Source of the DNA: Pusillimonas sp. DMV24BSW_D
Lineage (GTDB): Bacteria; Pseudomonadota; Gammaproteobacteria; Burkholderiales; Burkholderiaceae_B
DNA length: 64,000 nucleotides
Reading direction: 5' to 3'
Assembly (NCBI RefSeq): GCF_011388195.1
Contig: NZ_CP049990.1
Coordinates: 62,001 to 126,000 of the forward strand
Within the stretch, counting starts at the first letter, position 1. Each line of letters starts with the position of its first letter. The position numbers and the translations under genes are program-made. The notes under the pieces were generated by a model that had not been told where the DNA came from, searched no databases, and worked only from the letters and a program-made list of their open reading frames with translations. Below are positions 27,801 through 35,616 of this stretch, one piece after another.

Positions 27801-29129
27801 TTAATTGGGGAACAGCCAAAGCAGGCCGAGCGTAATGGAAGGCAAGCCAACCATCAGGGCCAAACGAACCAGGTCGGACATAATAAATGGCACAACCCCC
27901 TTGAAAATTGTTGCCATGGGGACGTCTTTGGCAATGCCGTTAATAATGTAAACATTCATACCCACCGGTGGCGTTATCAGCCCCATTTCCATGGCAACCA
28001 GCGCAATCACCCCAAACCAGATGGCTTTTTCATCGGGCGCCAAACCGTAAAATTCGAGCCCCATCACGATAGGCAGGAAAATCGGAATAGTGATCAGAAT
28101 CATGGACAGGCTGTCCATCACGCAACCCAACAGCACGTAGATAAGGATCAGCACCAGCATCACGCCGATAGGGTGAATGCCCAGTGTTTGAACCCAGTCG
28201 GAGGTGACGTTGGGAATCTGGCTGACCGCCATCAGGGAATTCAGCATGTCGGCACCGATCAAGATCAAAAAGATCATACCCGTGCCTTTGGCCGTTCCGG
28301 CAATGCTGTCTGTTAAGCCGCCGTTTTTCAGCCCACCGGACTTCCATGCCACAGCTCCTGTGGCCAACACGCCCACAGCGGCTGCTTCGGTAGGCGTAAA
28401 GATGCCCCCATAAATACCGCCAATCACCACGAGGAAAATAAGCACCACCGGCCACGTTTTAGCCAGCGTTTGCATACGCTCGCGCCACGTGTGCGGTTGA
28501 ACGCCGGGCCCGCCCACGCCGGGATTGCGGCGCACCACGATGCCGATAACAATCATGTAACCGATCGCCGCAAGAATGCCTGGAATCAGCGCCGCCATAA
28601 ACAGCTTGGCGATGTTTTGCTGCGCCATAATGGCATAAATAACCAACGGCACCGACGGGGGAATCAAAATTCCCAAGGTACCGCCTGCCGCAATAGAGCC
28701 CGCTGCCAAAGAAGGGGCATACTGGTGACGACGCAATTCCGGCAACACGACCTGAGTCATGGTTGCCGCCGTTGCCAGCGACGAACCGCAAATAGCGCCG
28801 AAACTTGCACACGCACCCACGCCGGCCATCGCCATACCGCCACGCCAATGCCCGATGAACGAGTTTGCCGCTTTAAACAACGCGCGAGACAAACCACCAT
28901 GCGTGGCAAACTGCCCCATCAGCAGGAACAACGGCACAACCGACAGGTCGTACAGAGAAAACCGGGAGAATGGCGCATGCTTAAGGACCGACAACAGCGG
29001 ATCAAGCCCGGTTATCCACACATAACCGATCGCACCGGCCAGAAACATGGAAATACCAATATGAACCCGCAGTGCGAGCAGCACCATCATAAAGGCCAGC
29101 ATTGCCAGCCCAATTTGAACACTAGTCAT
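27801..29129 (-). CDS. TRAP transporter large permease (DctM family)
   Basis: A 442-residue membrane protein with about 12 segments and DctM signatures (GAICGSSLATAATMTQVVLPELRRHQY in parts around 116-142; GTLGILIPPSVPLVIYA near 153). It drives Na+-coupled uptake of an organic acid with the small permease and binding protein. Its ATG overlaps the small permease stop by 4 bases. Confidence 0.94.
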   Translation of the reverse strand: MTSVQIGLAMLAFMMVLLALRVHIGISMFLAGAIGYVWITGLDPLLSVLKHAPFSRFSLYDLSVVPLFLLMGQFATHGGLSRALFKAANSFIGHWRGGMAMAGVGACASFGAICGSSLATAATMTQVVLPELRRHQYAPSLAAGSIAAGGTLGILIPPSVPLVIYAIMAQQNIAKLFMAALIPGILAAIGYMIVIGIVVRRNPGVGGPGVQPHTWRERMQTLAKTWPVVLIFLVVIGGIYGGIFTPTEAAAVGVLATGAVAWKSGGLKNGGLTDSIAGTAKGTGMIFLILIGADMLNSLMAVSQIPNVTSDWVQTLGIHPIGVMLVLILIYVLLGCVMDSLSMILITIPIFLPIVMGLEFYGLAPDEKAIWFGVIALVAMEMGLITPPVGMNVYIINGIAKDVPMATIFKGVVPFIMSDLVRLALMVGLPSITLGLLWLFPN

Positions 29130-29626
29130 GAGTTACGCTTTGTGCATTCGAGATGAAAATTGAATAACGCGGCAATGCCCAACAGAGAAAAGCAAATAGG
29201 TAAAGCAATGTATGCCCACCAAACCGGCACATTCAATACCATTGTGGTTTCAGCGTAATCGCGAATTTCAAACATGCCGACGTAAGTACGCCAGGCAATG
29301 AGAAAGGCGACAACGGCGAGGATAAGCGCCGCAAACGCGTCGAGAATGCGCTTAAGCTTGTCGGATGCCCATAAAGTAAAGAAATCAACGAACACATGCC
29401 CGCGCTTGAATTCACAATAGGGGAGGCACATGGCAATGGCGACTGCGGTAATCAACTGCACGAGTTCATAATCGCCGGGCACACCGTAGTCGATTACGTT
29501 ACGGCCAATAATGCTTGTAACGGAAAGAAGGGCTTCCCCTATGAACAGGAAGAAGCCCACCCCCGCGAGTACAGCACAAAAGCCTTCTACGTACTTACGT
29601 ACTTGCGAAATGATTGGAACACTCAT
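29126..29626 (-). CDS. TRAP transporter small permease (DctQ family)
   Basis: A 166-residue protein with four predicted membrane helices, including the DctQ-typical first helix followed by GRNVIDYGVPGDYELVQL (around 41-58). It joins the large permease and overlaps both neighbouring genes by 4 bases. It is part of a complete DctPQM system. Confidence 0.9.
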   Translation of the reverse strand: MSVPIISQVRKYVEGFCAVLAGVGFFLFIGEALLSVTSIIGRNVIDYGVPGDYELVQLITAVAIAMCLPYCEFKRGHVFVDFFTLWASDKLKRILDAFAALILAVVAFLIAWRTYVGMFEIRDYAETTMVLNVPVWWAYIALPICFSLLGIAALFNFHLECTKRNS

Positions 29627-30669
29627 TTTTTATTGTATTTTTCCACCAATGCGCGCGCATCGTCATACAGGGCCTGGCCGTTCATGCCTTTGCTGGTCAT
29701 GTCGTCAATCCACTGCTGTGCGACTTGAGAAGAGGCGCCTTTAAGCTTGTTCACTTCCTCTGGAGACCAAGAGTAAACAACACCACCGGCTTTCTCGGCT
29801 GCTTCACGACCTTTTACATCGGCCGCTTCGAAACGACTGGCGATCCAGGCGGAAGTATCGGCACCGCTATTATTATCGATGACTTTTTTGAGGTCATCGG
29901 GCAGGCTGTCGTACTTGGCCTTGTTCATAACGTAAATCATGGTTGATGTCGCCATGCCGTTACCCTGCTCGTCTTTGATCTCGGCGTGATACTTGGTGAG
30001 TTCGTCGAGCTTCACAGCGGGCACAACTTCCCAAGGCACCATCAGGCCATCGAGTACGCCTTTGGAAATACCTTCAACAGCCTGTGGCAACGGCATGCCC
30101 ATGGCATTGGCGCCGACAGCGGCGAGAAAGTTATTGCTCATACGCGAAGCTGCACGGATTTTCAGGCCTTGCAAACCTTCAACCGTTTTAACTTCCTTGT
30201 CGCGCAAGTGGAAATAGTTAGGACCATTAACCCAAATACCAATAGGCTTCAGGCCTGCAAACTCGCTTTTGAATGCATGCTTTTCAGAGAAGTCCCACAA
30301 AGCGCGCGTTGTCTGTTGGTGATCGGGCGCGAAGAACGGCAGCTCAAACACTTCAGAAACGGGGAAACGACCCGGCGTGTAGCCTGGCAGTGTCCAAACG
30401 ATATCCGCCACACCGTCGCGCGCCTGGGTCAGCAATTGGGGAGGCGTACCACCCAACTGCATCGCGGGATAGATCTGGCATTCGAGACGACCTTCAGATT
30501 CTTTGTTGATCTTCTCGCACCAAGGCTCGATCATGTCCCAATGGGCGATCGATGCAGTCGGCAGGAAGTGCGCAACTTTAAGAGTTACTTTTTCTGCTGC
30601 ATTGGCTTGGGCGGCAAAACCACCTGCAACCAACAAGCTCAATAATGTGCGACTAATGATGTTCTTCAT
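29623..30669 (-). CDS. TRAP transporter substrate-binding protein (DctP family)
   Basis: A 348-residue periplasmic protein with a signal peptide (about residues 1-24, ending ANA). The DctP fold has the conserved arginine region LQGLKIRAASRMSNNF near 165-180, which binds the substrate carboxylate. A GGAGG ribosome site precedes the ATG. The ligand is probably an organic or aromatic acid, judged from the catabolic neighbours. It is the first gene of the DctPQM-tautomerase unit. Confidence 0.93.
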   Translation of the reverse strand: MKNIISRTLLSLLVAGGFAAQANAAEKVTLKVAHFLPTASIAHWDMIEPWCEKINKESEGRLECQIYPAMQLGGTPPQLLTQARDGVADIVWTLPGYTPGRFPVSEVFELPFFAPDHQQTTRALWDFSEKHAFKSEFAGLKPIGIWVNGPNYFHLRDKEVKTVEGLQGLKIRAASRMSNNFLAAVGANAMGMPLPQAVEGISKGVLDGLMVPWEVVPAVKLDELTKYHAEIKDEQGNGMATSTMIYVMNKAKYDSLPDDLKKVIDNNSGADTSAWIASRFEAADVKGREAAEKAGGVVYSWSPEEVNKLKGASSQVAQQWIDDMTSKGMNGQALYDDARALVEKYNKK

Positions 30670-30972
30670 GAAGCCTCCGTTGATAAATCGTTATTACACT
30701 GGGTCAATGCCACTGGTGCTTGAACTTTGGCATAGTAACGGCAAAACGCCTATTCTTGCGCCAAACGCTTTACCGAGTCGATACCAAAATACTTTTAACG
30801 CTGTCTATAAGCTTTATATGCACGGTAGTTTTTATTGAATTCACACACCCACGTGTAAAAATAAAACCCTACTAGTGACGCAGTAAGCAAAAATAACATA
30901 TTTCAATGCCTGCGCCCGGCACTAAAATCGATATTTCTTGGATATTTCAAACATAACAGCAAAGGAGCGAAC
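30670..30972. other. 303-base divergent intergenic region (TRAP operon / MBL hydrolase)
   Basis: The region is AT-rich and no gene is visible in it. It contains the ribosome sites of both flanking genes (GGAGG for the DctP gene on the minus strand, AAAGGAG before 30973) and the AATCGATATT motif at 30926. It presumably holds two divergent promoters, but no clear -35/-10 pair could be assigned. Confidence 0.6.
30926..30935 (+). promoter_or_regulatory. AATCGATATT motif, copy 3 (candidate shared operator)
   Basis: AATCGATATT lies 37 bases upstream of the MBL-fold hydrolase ATG. It is identical over ten bases to 26324-26333 and, inverted, over nine to 24546-24554. The half-site GGATATTTC follows. 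Confidence 0.38.
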
Positions 30973-31899
30973 ATGACATCAGGGTTTGACATTAATTGCT
31001 GTGGCCATGGGCTGCAATTAGGCAAAGTGGAAATCACCCGTGTTCAAGACTATTACGGCCCCGGTTTTATCAGCAATTTCATGTTCCCCGAAGTCCGCCC
31101 TGAAATGTTCGAAGCGCATAAAGATTGGCTGGTACCCACTTTCTACAACCCGGAATCCGACAAGATTACATCCACTATTCACAGTTGGCTGGTTCGCACT
31201 GAACATCACACTATCTTGATTGACGGCTGCGTGGGCAACCACAAAGAGCGCCCGCACAACGAGCGGTTCAACATGCGTAACGAACCCTGGCTGGAGCGCC
31301 TGGCACGCGCCGGGGCGCGGCCCGAAGAGGTGGATTTCGTGATGTGCACTCACCTTCACGCCGATCACGTCGGCTGGAACACTCGTCTGGTTGATGGCCG
31401 CTGGGTTCCCACCTTCCCCAACGCAAAGTACATTTTTTCACGCAAAGAATTCGAGCGCTGGGATACACGGCGCCCCGACTATGTGCATACCACGGCTGAA
31501 GAAAATGTTTTTGAGGACAGCATTCTGCCGATTGCTGAAGCCGGACAAATGCTGTTAGTGGAGGACGGCTACACCGTTGATGACTTGCTTACCGTGGAAA
31601 GCGCCATTGGCCACACCCCCGGCCACGCGAAAATCCGGTTGAAAGACCAGCACCACCATGCACTGTTTTGCGGCGACGTGATTCACCACCCCATTCAACT
31701 ACCTTACCCGGAAGTTTGGTCACGCTTCGATGATGACCGCGTGAAAGCACTGGAAACCCGACTCGCCGTTCTAAATGAATGTGTTGATCACAATATCCTG
31801 ATGCTGCCGATGCACTTTGCCGAACCATTTGTATGCAGAATCAAACACAACCCGGAACGCACCGGCCACCCCTCCTTCCTGCCTATTTGGGGGCCATAA
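30973..31899 (+). CDS. MBL-fold metallo-hydrolase
   Basis: A 308-residue metallo-beta-lactamase-fold protein with the dizinc motif HLHADH (H127, H129, D131, H132 in MCTHLHADHVGW) and the later ligands in GHTPGHAK and CGDVIHHP. The long N-terminus and YGPGFISNFMFPE resemble lactonase-type or organic-ester hydrolases of this fold. It is divergent from the TRAP operon and convergent with the cysteine hydrolase, overlapping it by 17 bases. A lactone or ester hydrolysis role in the local pathway is an inference. Confidence 0.85.
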   Translation: MTSGFDINCCGHGLQLGKVEITRVQDYYGPGFISNFMFPEVRPEMFEAHKDWLVPTFYNPESDKITSTIHSWLVRTEHHTILIDGCVGNHKERPHNERFNMRNEPWLERLARAGARPEEVDFVMCTHLHADHVGWNTRLVDGRWVPTFPNAKYIFSRKEFERWDTRRPDYVHTTAEENVFEDSILPIAEAGQMLLVEDGYTVDDLLTVESAIGHTPGHAKIRLKDQHHHALFCGDVIHHPIQLPYPEVWSRFDDDRVKALETRLAVLNECVDHNILMLPMHFAEPFVCRIKHNPERTGHPSFLPIWGP

Positions 31900-32494
31900 G
31901 TAGTTGAACAATGTCGTCCGACGGGCAAACAATACCAATATTGTTACGTACCGTCGCCAGCGTACCCTCGTGGCCCGCTTTGCTGTTACTGTTCACGCAA
32001 TCTTCCGGCACCACAATATAGTAACCACGAAAAAAACCTTCGCGTAACGTTGAGTCGACACAGACGTTGGTGGCAACGCCTGTGACGACCAATGTCTTCA
32101 CCCCAAGCAACTGCAATTGAGCATGCAGGTCGGTTTCAAAAAAAGCGCTGTAATGGTGTTTGGTAACAATCGGCTCACCTGGCTCGGGCCGCAAACGGAA
32201 GAATTCGACACCCCAGGTGCCCTCAAGGCAACACCCCTCGTCTCGCCGCTTCACCCGATAGGGTTCATTCAGGTATTTGAAGTCGTAAACCGAACGAATC
32301 CAAACCACCGGCATGCCGACCGTGCGGGCGACCTCTATTAAACCTTGAATGCGATCGGCCAACGCAGGCGCAAAACCCACGTTGTAACCCCTGTCGCGGT
32401 GCAAATAACCACCTTCTGCGCAGAAATCATTCTGCATATCCACGACCAGCAACGCCGTCGACTCGGGATGAACCTGCGCTTCAAGCAATGACAC
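31883..32494 (-). CDS. Cysteine hydrolase, isochorismatase family (next to 3-hydroxyanthranilate dioxygenase)
   Basis: About 203 residues with the triad D19 (LLVVDMQNDF), K in IVTKHHYSAF and C in ATNVCVDST. I prefer the GTG start at 32494, which has AGGGG eight bases upstream and follows the dioxygenase stop by 17 bases. An alternative ATG at 32542 would overlap that gene by 31 bases and add a non-conserved leader. The protein shares the QNDFCA-GGY and GTWG motifs with the hydrolase at 22695. It probably hydrolyses an amide or imine-derived product in the same pathway as its neighbour. Confidence 0.85.
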   Translation of the reverse strand: MSLLEAQVHPESTALLVVDMQNDFCAEGGYLHRDRGYNVGFAPALADRIQGLIEVARTVGMPVVWIRSVYDFKYLNEPYRVKRRDEGCCLEGTWGVEFFRLRPEPGEPIVTKHHYSAFFETDLHAQLQLLGVKTLVVTGVATNVCVDSTLREGFFRGYYIVVPEDCVNSNSKAGHEGTLATVRNNIGIVCPSDDIVQLLMAPK

Positions 32495-32511
32495 CTTACC
32501 CTGCCCCTGAA

Positions 32512-33039
32512 CTAGTCGCGCCCAGGTGCGACGGTGCCGCACTTCTTACACGTGCGAAACTCCAGCGAGGTGTAGTAGTTGTCGTAAGCACGACCAACCG
32601 GATCTTTACGGTAATCGTCGACTACATAGGTTTCTTCATGCAAAAAGTTATCACATTCCGGACAGAACCAATGGAAGCGATCTATTTCGCCCGGCTTTCG
32701 CGCACGCTCGATAATGAACTGGAAAGCATCCGGCGCAAAACGCGGCGAATGCGGCACAAAGGGCTCTTGATACAACACCGACCCCTGCGGCACATGCGCA
32801 ATTTTCGTTTCACCCTCGGGCGTGCGGTAGTGCAGGTCAAGATCCCCAATTAAGGAAAACTGAATTTCATAGCTGGGATTAATGTGAAACTCGCTACGAT
32901 ATGTGCGCCCGCGAGCGATAAATGCCAACGATTCATCATTCAGCCACAGCTGATGAGTATATTTACCGGTTTCTTTAAGGTGCTTAACGATCCCGTCGAG
33001 ATCGATATTCGGCATTTCAAATTTATCTAATACAACCAT
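32512..33039 (-). CDS. nbaC: 3-hydroxyanthranilate 3,4-dioxygenase
   Basis: A 175-residue cupin matching bacterial 3-hydroxyanthranilate dioxygenase in length. Iron ligands are H52, E58 (FHINPSYEIQF) and H97 (FVPHSPRF). The C-terminal rubredoxin-like iron site is complete (CPEC at 127-130, CKKCG at 165-169). The known reaction opens 3-hydroxyanthranilate to 2-amino-3-carboxymuconate semialdehyde. The decarboxylase and dehydrogenase that normally follow are not adjacent, so the actual substrate may be a related aminophenol acid. A GGAGG ribosome site precedes the ATG. Confidence 0.88.
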   Translation of the reverse strand: MVVLDKFEMPNIDLDGIVKHLKETGKYTHQLWLNDESLAFIARGRTYRSEFHINPSYEIQFSLIGDLDLHYRTPEGETKIAHVPQGSVLYQEPFVPHSPRFAPDAFQFIIERARKPGEIDRFHWFCPECDNFLHEETYVVDDYRKDPVGRAYDNYYTSLEFRTCKKCGTVAPGRD

Positions 33040-33274
33040 GGTGCCTCCATAATAGAAGAGAACAGGATCAACGCAGCAACCCCATTACGACGCTTTGATT
33101 GTCACACAAGCGAACGCAAAATAGTGTTCGAAAATATTTTTAGCGGGCAACAAAGTCTTTATAAGCCACAAACTTTACGAAAATCAACGTCTGTGCCGCG
33201 GGTAAATCGACGTGCTTGGCGAAGATCAACTTCCTCTAGAATATCGGCGGTCAACTCCTCTTGTTTCCCTCATC

Positions 33275-34102
33275 ATGAATGCCACGTCACTTTCATTGCA
33301 ACAACGCACCCGAAAGCTGGTAGAACACCCCCGCTTTACCGGCACCATTCTTACCTTGATTATTCTAACGGCGATCATTCTGGGCATGGAAACATCGCCC
33401 ACCATTGTTGCCCAATGGGGGCCGACCCTTGGCTTGATTAACAATCTGTTTCTGGCGGTGTTTGTCGTTGAGCTTGTGCTGCGCATCTACGCCTGGCGCA
33501 CGCGCTTTTTTGTCGACCCATGGAGTCTGTTCGACCTGATTGTGGTCGGCATCTCGCTGGTGCCGGCCTCGGGGCCGCTGGCCATTCTGCGTGCCCTTAG
33601 GGTGTTACGGGTATTGCGCCTGGTTTCAGCGGTGCCCGCCATGCGCAAAGTCGTAGCGGCCTTGCTGGGCGCGTTACCCGGCTTGGGGTCGATTGTGGTG
33701 TTGCTGTTGCTTATTTATTATGTTGCTGCGGTAATCGCCACCAATATTTTCGGTGACAACTTTCCCGATTGGTTCGGCACCCTGGGGCGTTCTTTCTATA
33801 CCCTGTTCCAGATCATGACGCTGGAAAGCTGGTCAATGGGCATATCGCGCCCGGTGATGGATACGTTTCCCTGGGCCTGGGCCTTTTTCATCCCCTTTAT
33901 CTTGATTGCAACGTTCACCATGTTGAACCTGTTCATCGCCATTATTGTGAATACCATGCAAACCTTTCACGAAGCCGAACAAGCAGAGCAGCAATGGGAG
34001 AAAGACCGTCTGGAACAAGCCGACAAGGATTATCTGCACGACCAGCTTGAACGCATTCAAAAACAACTTGATCAACTCAGCAGGAATCTGGAAAAATCAT
34101 AA
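33275..34102 (+). CDS. Single-domain voltage-gated sodium channel (NaChBac family)
   Basis: A 275-residue ion channel with six membrane helices. S4 carries arginines every third residue (R106, R109, R112, R115). The pore loop has the bacterial sodium-channel selectivity filter TLESWSM at 182-188, identical to NaChBac. S6 is followed by a charged C-terminal coiled coil (about 239-275) that would hold the tetramer. I chose the ATG at 33275; a GTG frame from 33212 adds 21 residues without homology. It is flanked by catabolic genes, where such a channel is unexpected. Confidence 0.93.
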   Translation: MNATSLSLQQRTRKLVEHPRFTGTILTLIILTAIILGMETSPTIVAQWGPTLGLINNLFLAVFVVELVLRIYAWRTRFFVDPWSLFDLIVVGISLVPASGPLAILRALRVLRVLRLVSAVPAMRKVVAALLGALPGLGSIVVLLLLIYYVAAVIATNIFGDNFPDWFGTLGRSFYTLFQIMTLESWSMGISRPVMDTFPWAWAFFIPFILIATFTMLNLFIAIIVNTMQTFHEAEQAEQQWEKDRLEQADKDYLHDQLERIQKQLDQLSRNLEKS

Positions 34103-34166
34103 TTATGTACACTTATCTATAAATCAATACAGACACCTTAAGTGACCTGAACAAGGAGACAAAATC

Positions 34167-35450
34167 ATGATTCCATCCGTTGCCGATATGCGTAAAACAC
34201 CGCCCGGCTATTTCTCTGTGCGGTTCGGGCTGCCCGAATACACCGACTGGCTTGACGAAAGCATGTCGTGGAAGAAAACGGCCTCAATCGGCGATTGGTC
34301 TTTCTTGTGGCAACGTCGTATCGTGGGTAAAGACGCGCTGCGCTTGCTGTCCGACGTATCTGTTAACAGCCTGGCCAAGTTTGCTGTCGGGCAGGCAAAA
34401 CACCTTATTCATACCAATAAAGACGGCAAAGTCATTCACGAAGGCGTTCTAAGCCGGTTGGGTGAGGAAGAGTTCATGCTGCACGGGCGGGGTGGGTTCT
34501 GGGTTGACTACAACCTGCGGCACGGTAGCTACGACGCCGAAACCATCCCCGACGACTGGTTTATTTACCAGGTAGCCGGCCCCAATTCCCTTGCCATTTT
34601 GGAAAAAGTCGCCAAAGGCAATTTGCGCGACATTAAGTTTATGCATCAGGGCCAAATTGAAATATGCGGTCATAAAATCTGGGCGCTACGACAGGGGATG
34701 TCGGGCGAAATCGGTTTCGAATTGCAAGGGCCTAAAGAATGGGGCCCTGAAATTATGGAAACCATTCAAAAAGCCGGCGAAGAATTTGGCCTGCGCCGGA
34801 TTGGCGGACGGGTGTCATCCATTAACCACCTGGAGGCCTGCTTCCCCACCATTGTGGTTGACTATCTGCCAGCGATTTTCAGCGAAGACATGATCGACTA
34901 CGCCAACGAGTTCCGTGCCGCCATGCCGGCCTTTGCCACCACGTTCAACGTGGCCGGCAGCTTCGACGGCAAGCATGTAAGCGACTATTACCGCAGTCCT
35001 GTAGAACTGGGGTGGTCGCGTAACATTAAGTTCGATCACGATTTCATTGGCCGCGAGGCCCTGGAAAAAGAAGTAGCCAACCCGCGCCGTACCATGCGCA
35101 CCCTGGTTTGGAATGCCGATGATGTGCTCGACGTACAAGCGTCATTGTTCCGCAAAGGTGACCATTACCCGTTCATGGACATGCCACGTGATCAGCGTGG
35201 CTTCATGTGGGCCGATAAAGTCATGAAAGGCAGCAAGGAGGTGGGTATCGCCACCGCTCGCGGCTTCAGTTACTACTTCCGTGAAATGCTTTCGCTGTGC
35301 ACCATCGACGTCGATCAGGCTGACATTGGCAACCAGGTTGAGGTTTACTGGGGCTATCCCGACGGCCCACAGAAGGCAATTCGTGCCACGGTACAACCCG
35401 CTCCGTACAAAGAAGATCGTCGCCGTCTCGACTTGCATGGCGCGAAATAA
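34167..35450 (+). CDS. GcvT-like tetrahydrofolate-dependent O-demethylase (LigM/DesA family)
   Basis: A 427-residue aminomethyltransferase-fold protein. N-terminal and central regions (GDWSFLWQRRIVGKDALRLLSDVSVNSLAKFAVGQAKH in parts around 42-80; RQGMSGEIGFELQG near 176) resemble the vanillate/3-O-methylgallate O-demethylases LigM/DesA rather than glycine-cleavage GcvT, whose partner genes are absent. The enzyme would move a methyl group from an aryl methyl ether to tetrahydrofolate. AAGGAG precedes the ATG. A strong terminator follows, so it is a single-gene unit. The exact methoxy substrate is open. Confidence 0.8.
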   Translation: MIPSVADMRKTPPGYFSVRFGLPEYTDWLDESMSWKKTASIGDWSFLWQRRIVGKDALRLLSDVSVNSLAKFAVGQAKHLIHTNKDGKVIHEGVLSRLGEEEFMLHGRGGFWVDYNLRHGSYDAETIPDDWFIYQVAGPNSLAILEKVAKGNLRDIKFMHQGQIEICGHKIWALRQGMSGEIGFELQGPKEWGPEIMETIQKAGEEFGLRRIGGRVSSINHLEACFPTIVVDYLPAIFSEDMIDYANEFRAAMPAFATTFNVAGSFDGKHVSDYYRSPVELGWSRNIKFDHDFIGREALEKEVANPRRTMRTLVWNADDVLDVQASLFRKGDHYPFMDMPRDQRGFMWADKVMKGSKEVGIATARGFSYYFREMLSLCTIDVDQADIGNQVEVYWGYPDGPQKAIRATVQPAPYKEDRRRLDLHGAK

Positions 35451-35482
35451 AGTCAGATAACGGGTCAAAACGACCAACCCCT

Positions 35483-35524
35483 AAGCGGTGAACCGATATT
35501 GAGCGGTTCACCGCTTTTTATTTT
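35483..35524 (+). terminator. Rho-independent terminator after the O-demethylase gene
   Basis: Thirteen-base arms AAGCGGTGAACCG (35483-35495) and CGGTTCACCGCTT (35504-35516) flank an 8-base loop and are followed by TTTTATTTT. Confidence 0.9.
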
Positions 35525-35616
35525 CATATTTCCCGGTAAAATCAAATTTGAAACGCTTTAATCAGTTCAATACCAGTACAAATTAAGATTTTATTATTAT
35601 CAACAAGGACAGGCTC

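Noticed and set aside
27732-28316. 194-codon plus-strand frame opposite the tautomerase and TRAP permease genes
   Set aside because: Extremely His/Gln/Asn-rich shadow translation of membrane-protein codons; no plausible fold or ribosome site.
28470-29156. 228-codon open frame on the plus strand opposite the TRAP large permease gene
   Set aside because: It is fully antisense to a clear DctM gene, has a His/Arg/Asn-rich composition typical of a shadow frame and no ribosome site.
29986-30645. 219-codon plus-strand frame opposite the DctP gene
   Set aside because: It is antisense to a well-supported binding-protein gene with a signal peptide; composition and start context do not support coding.
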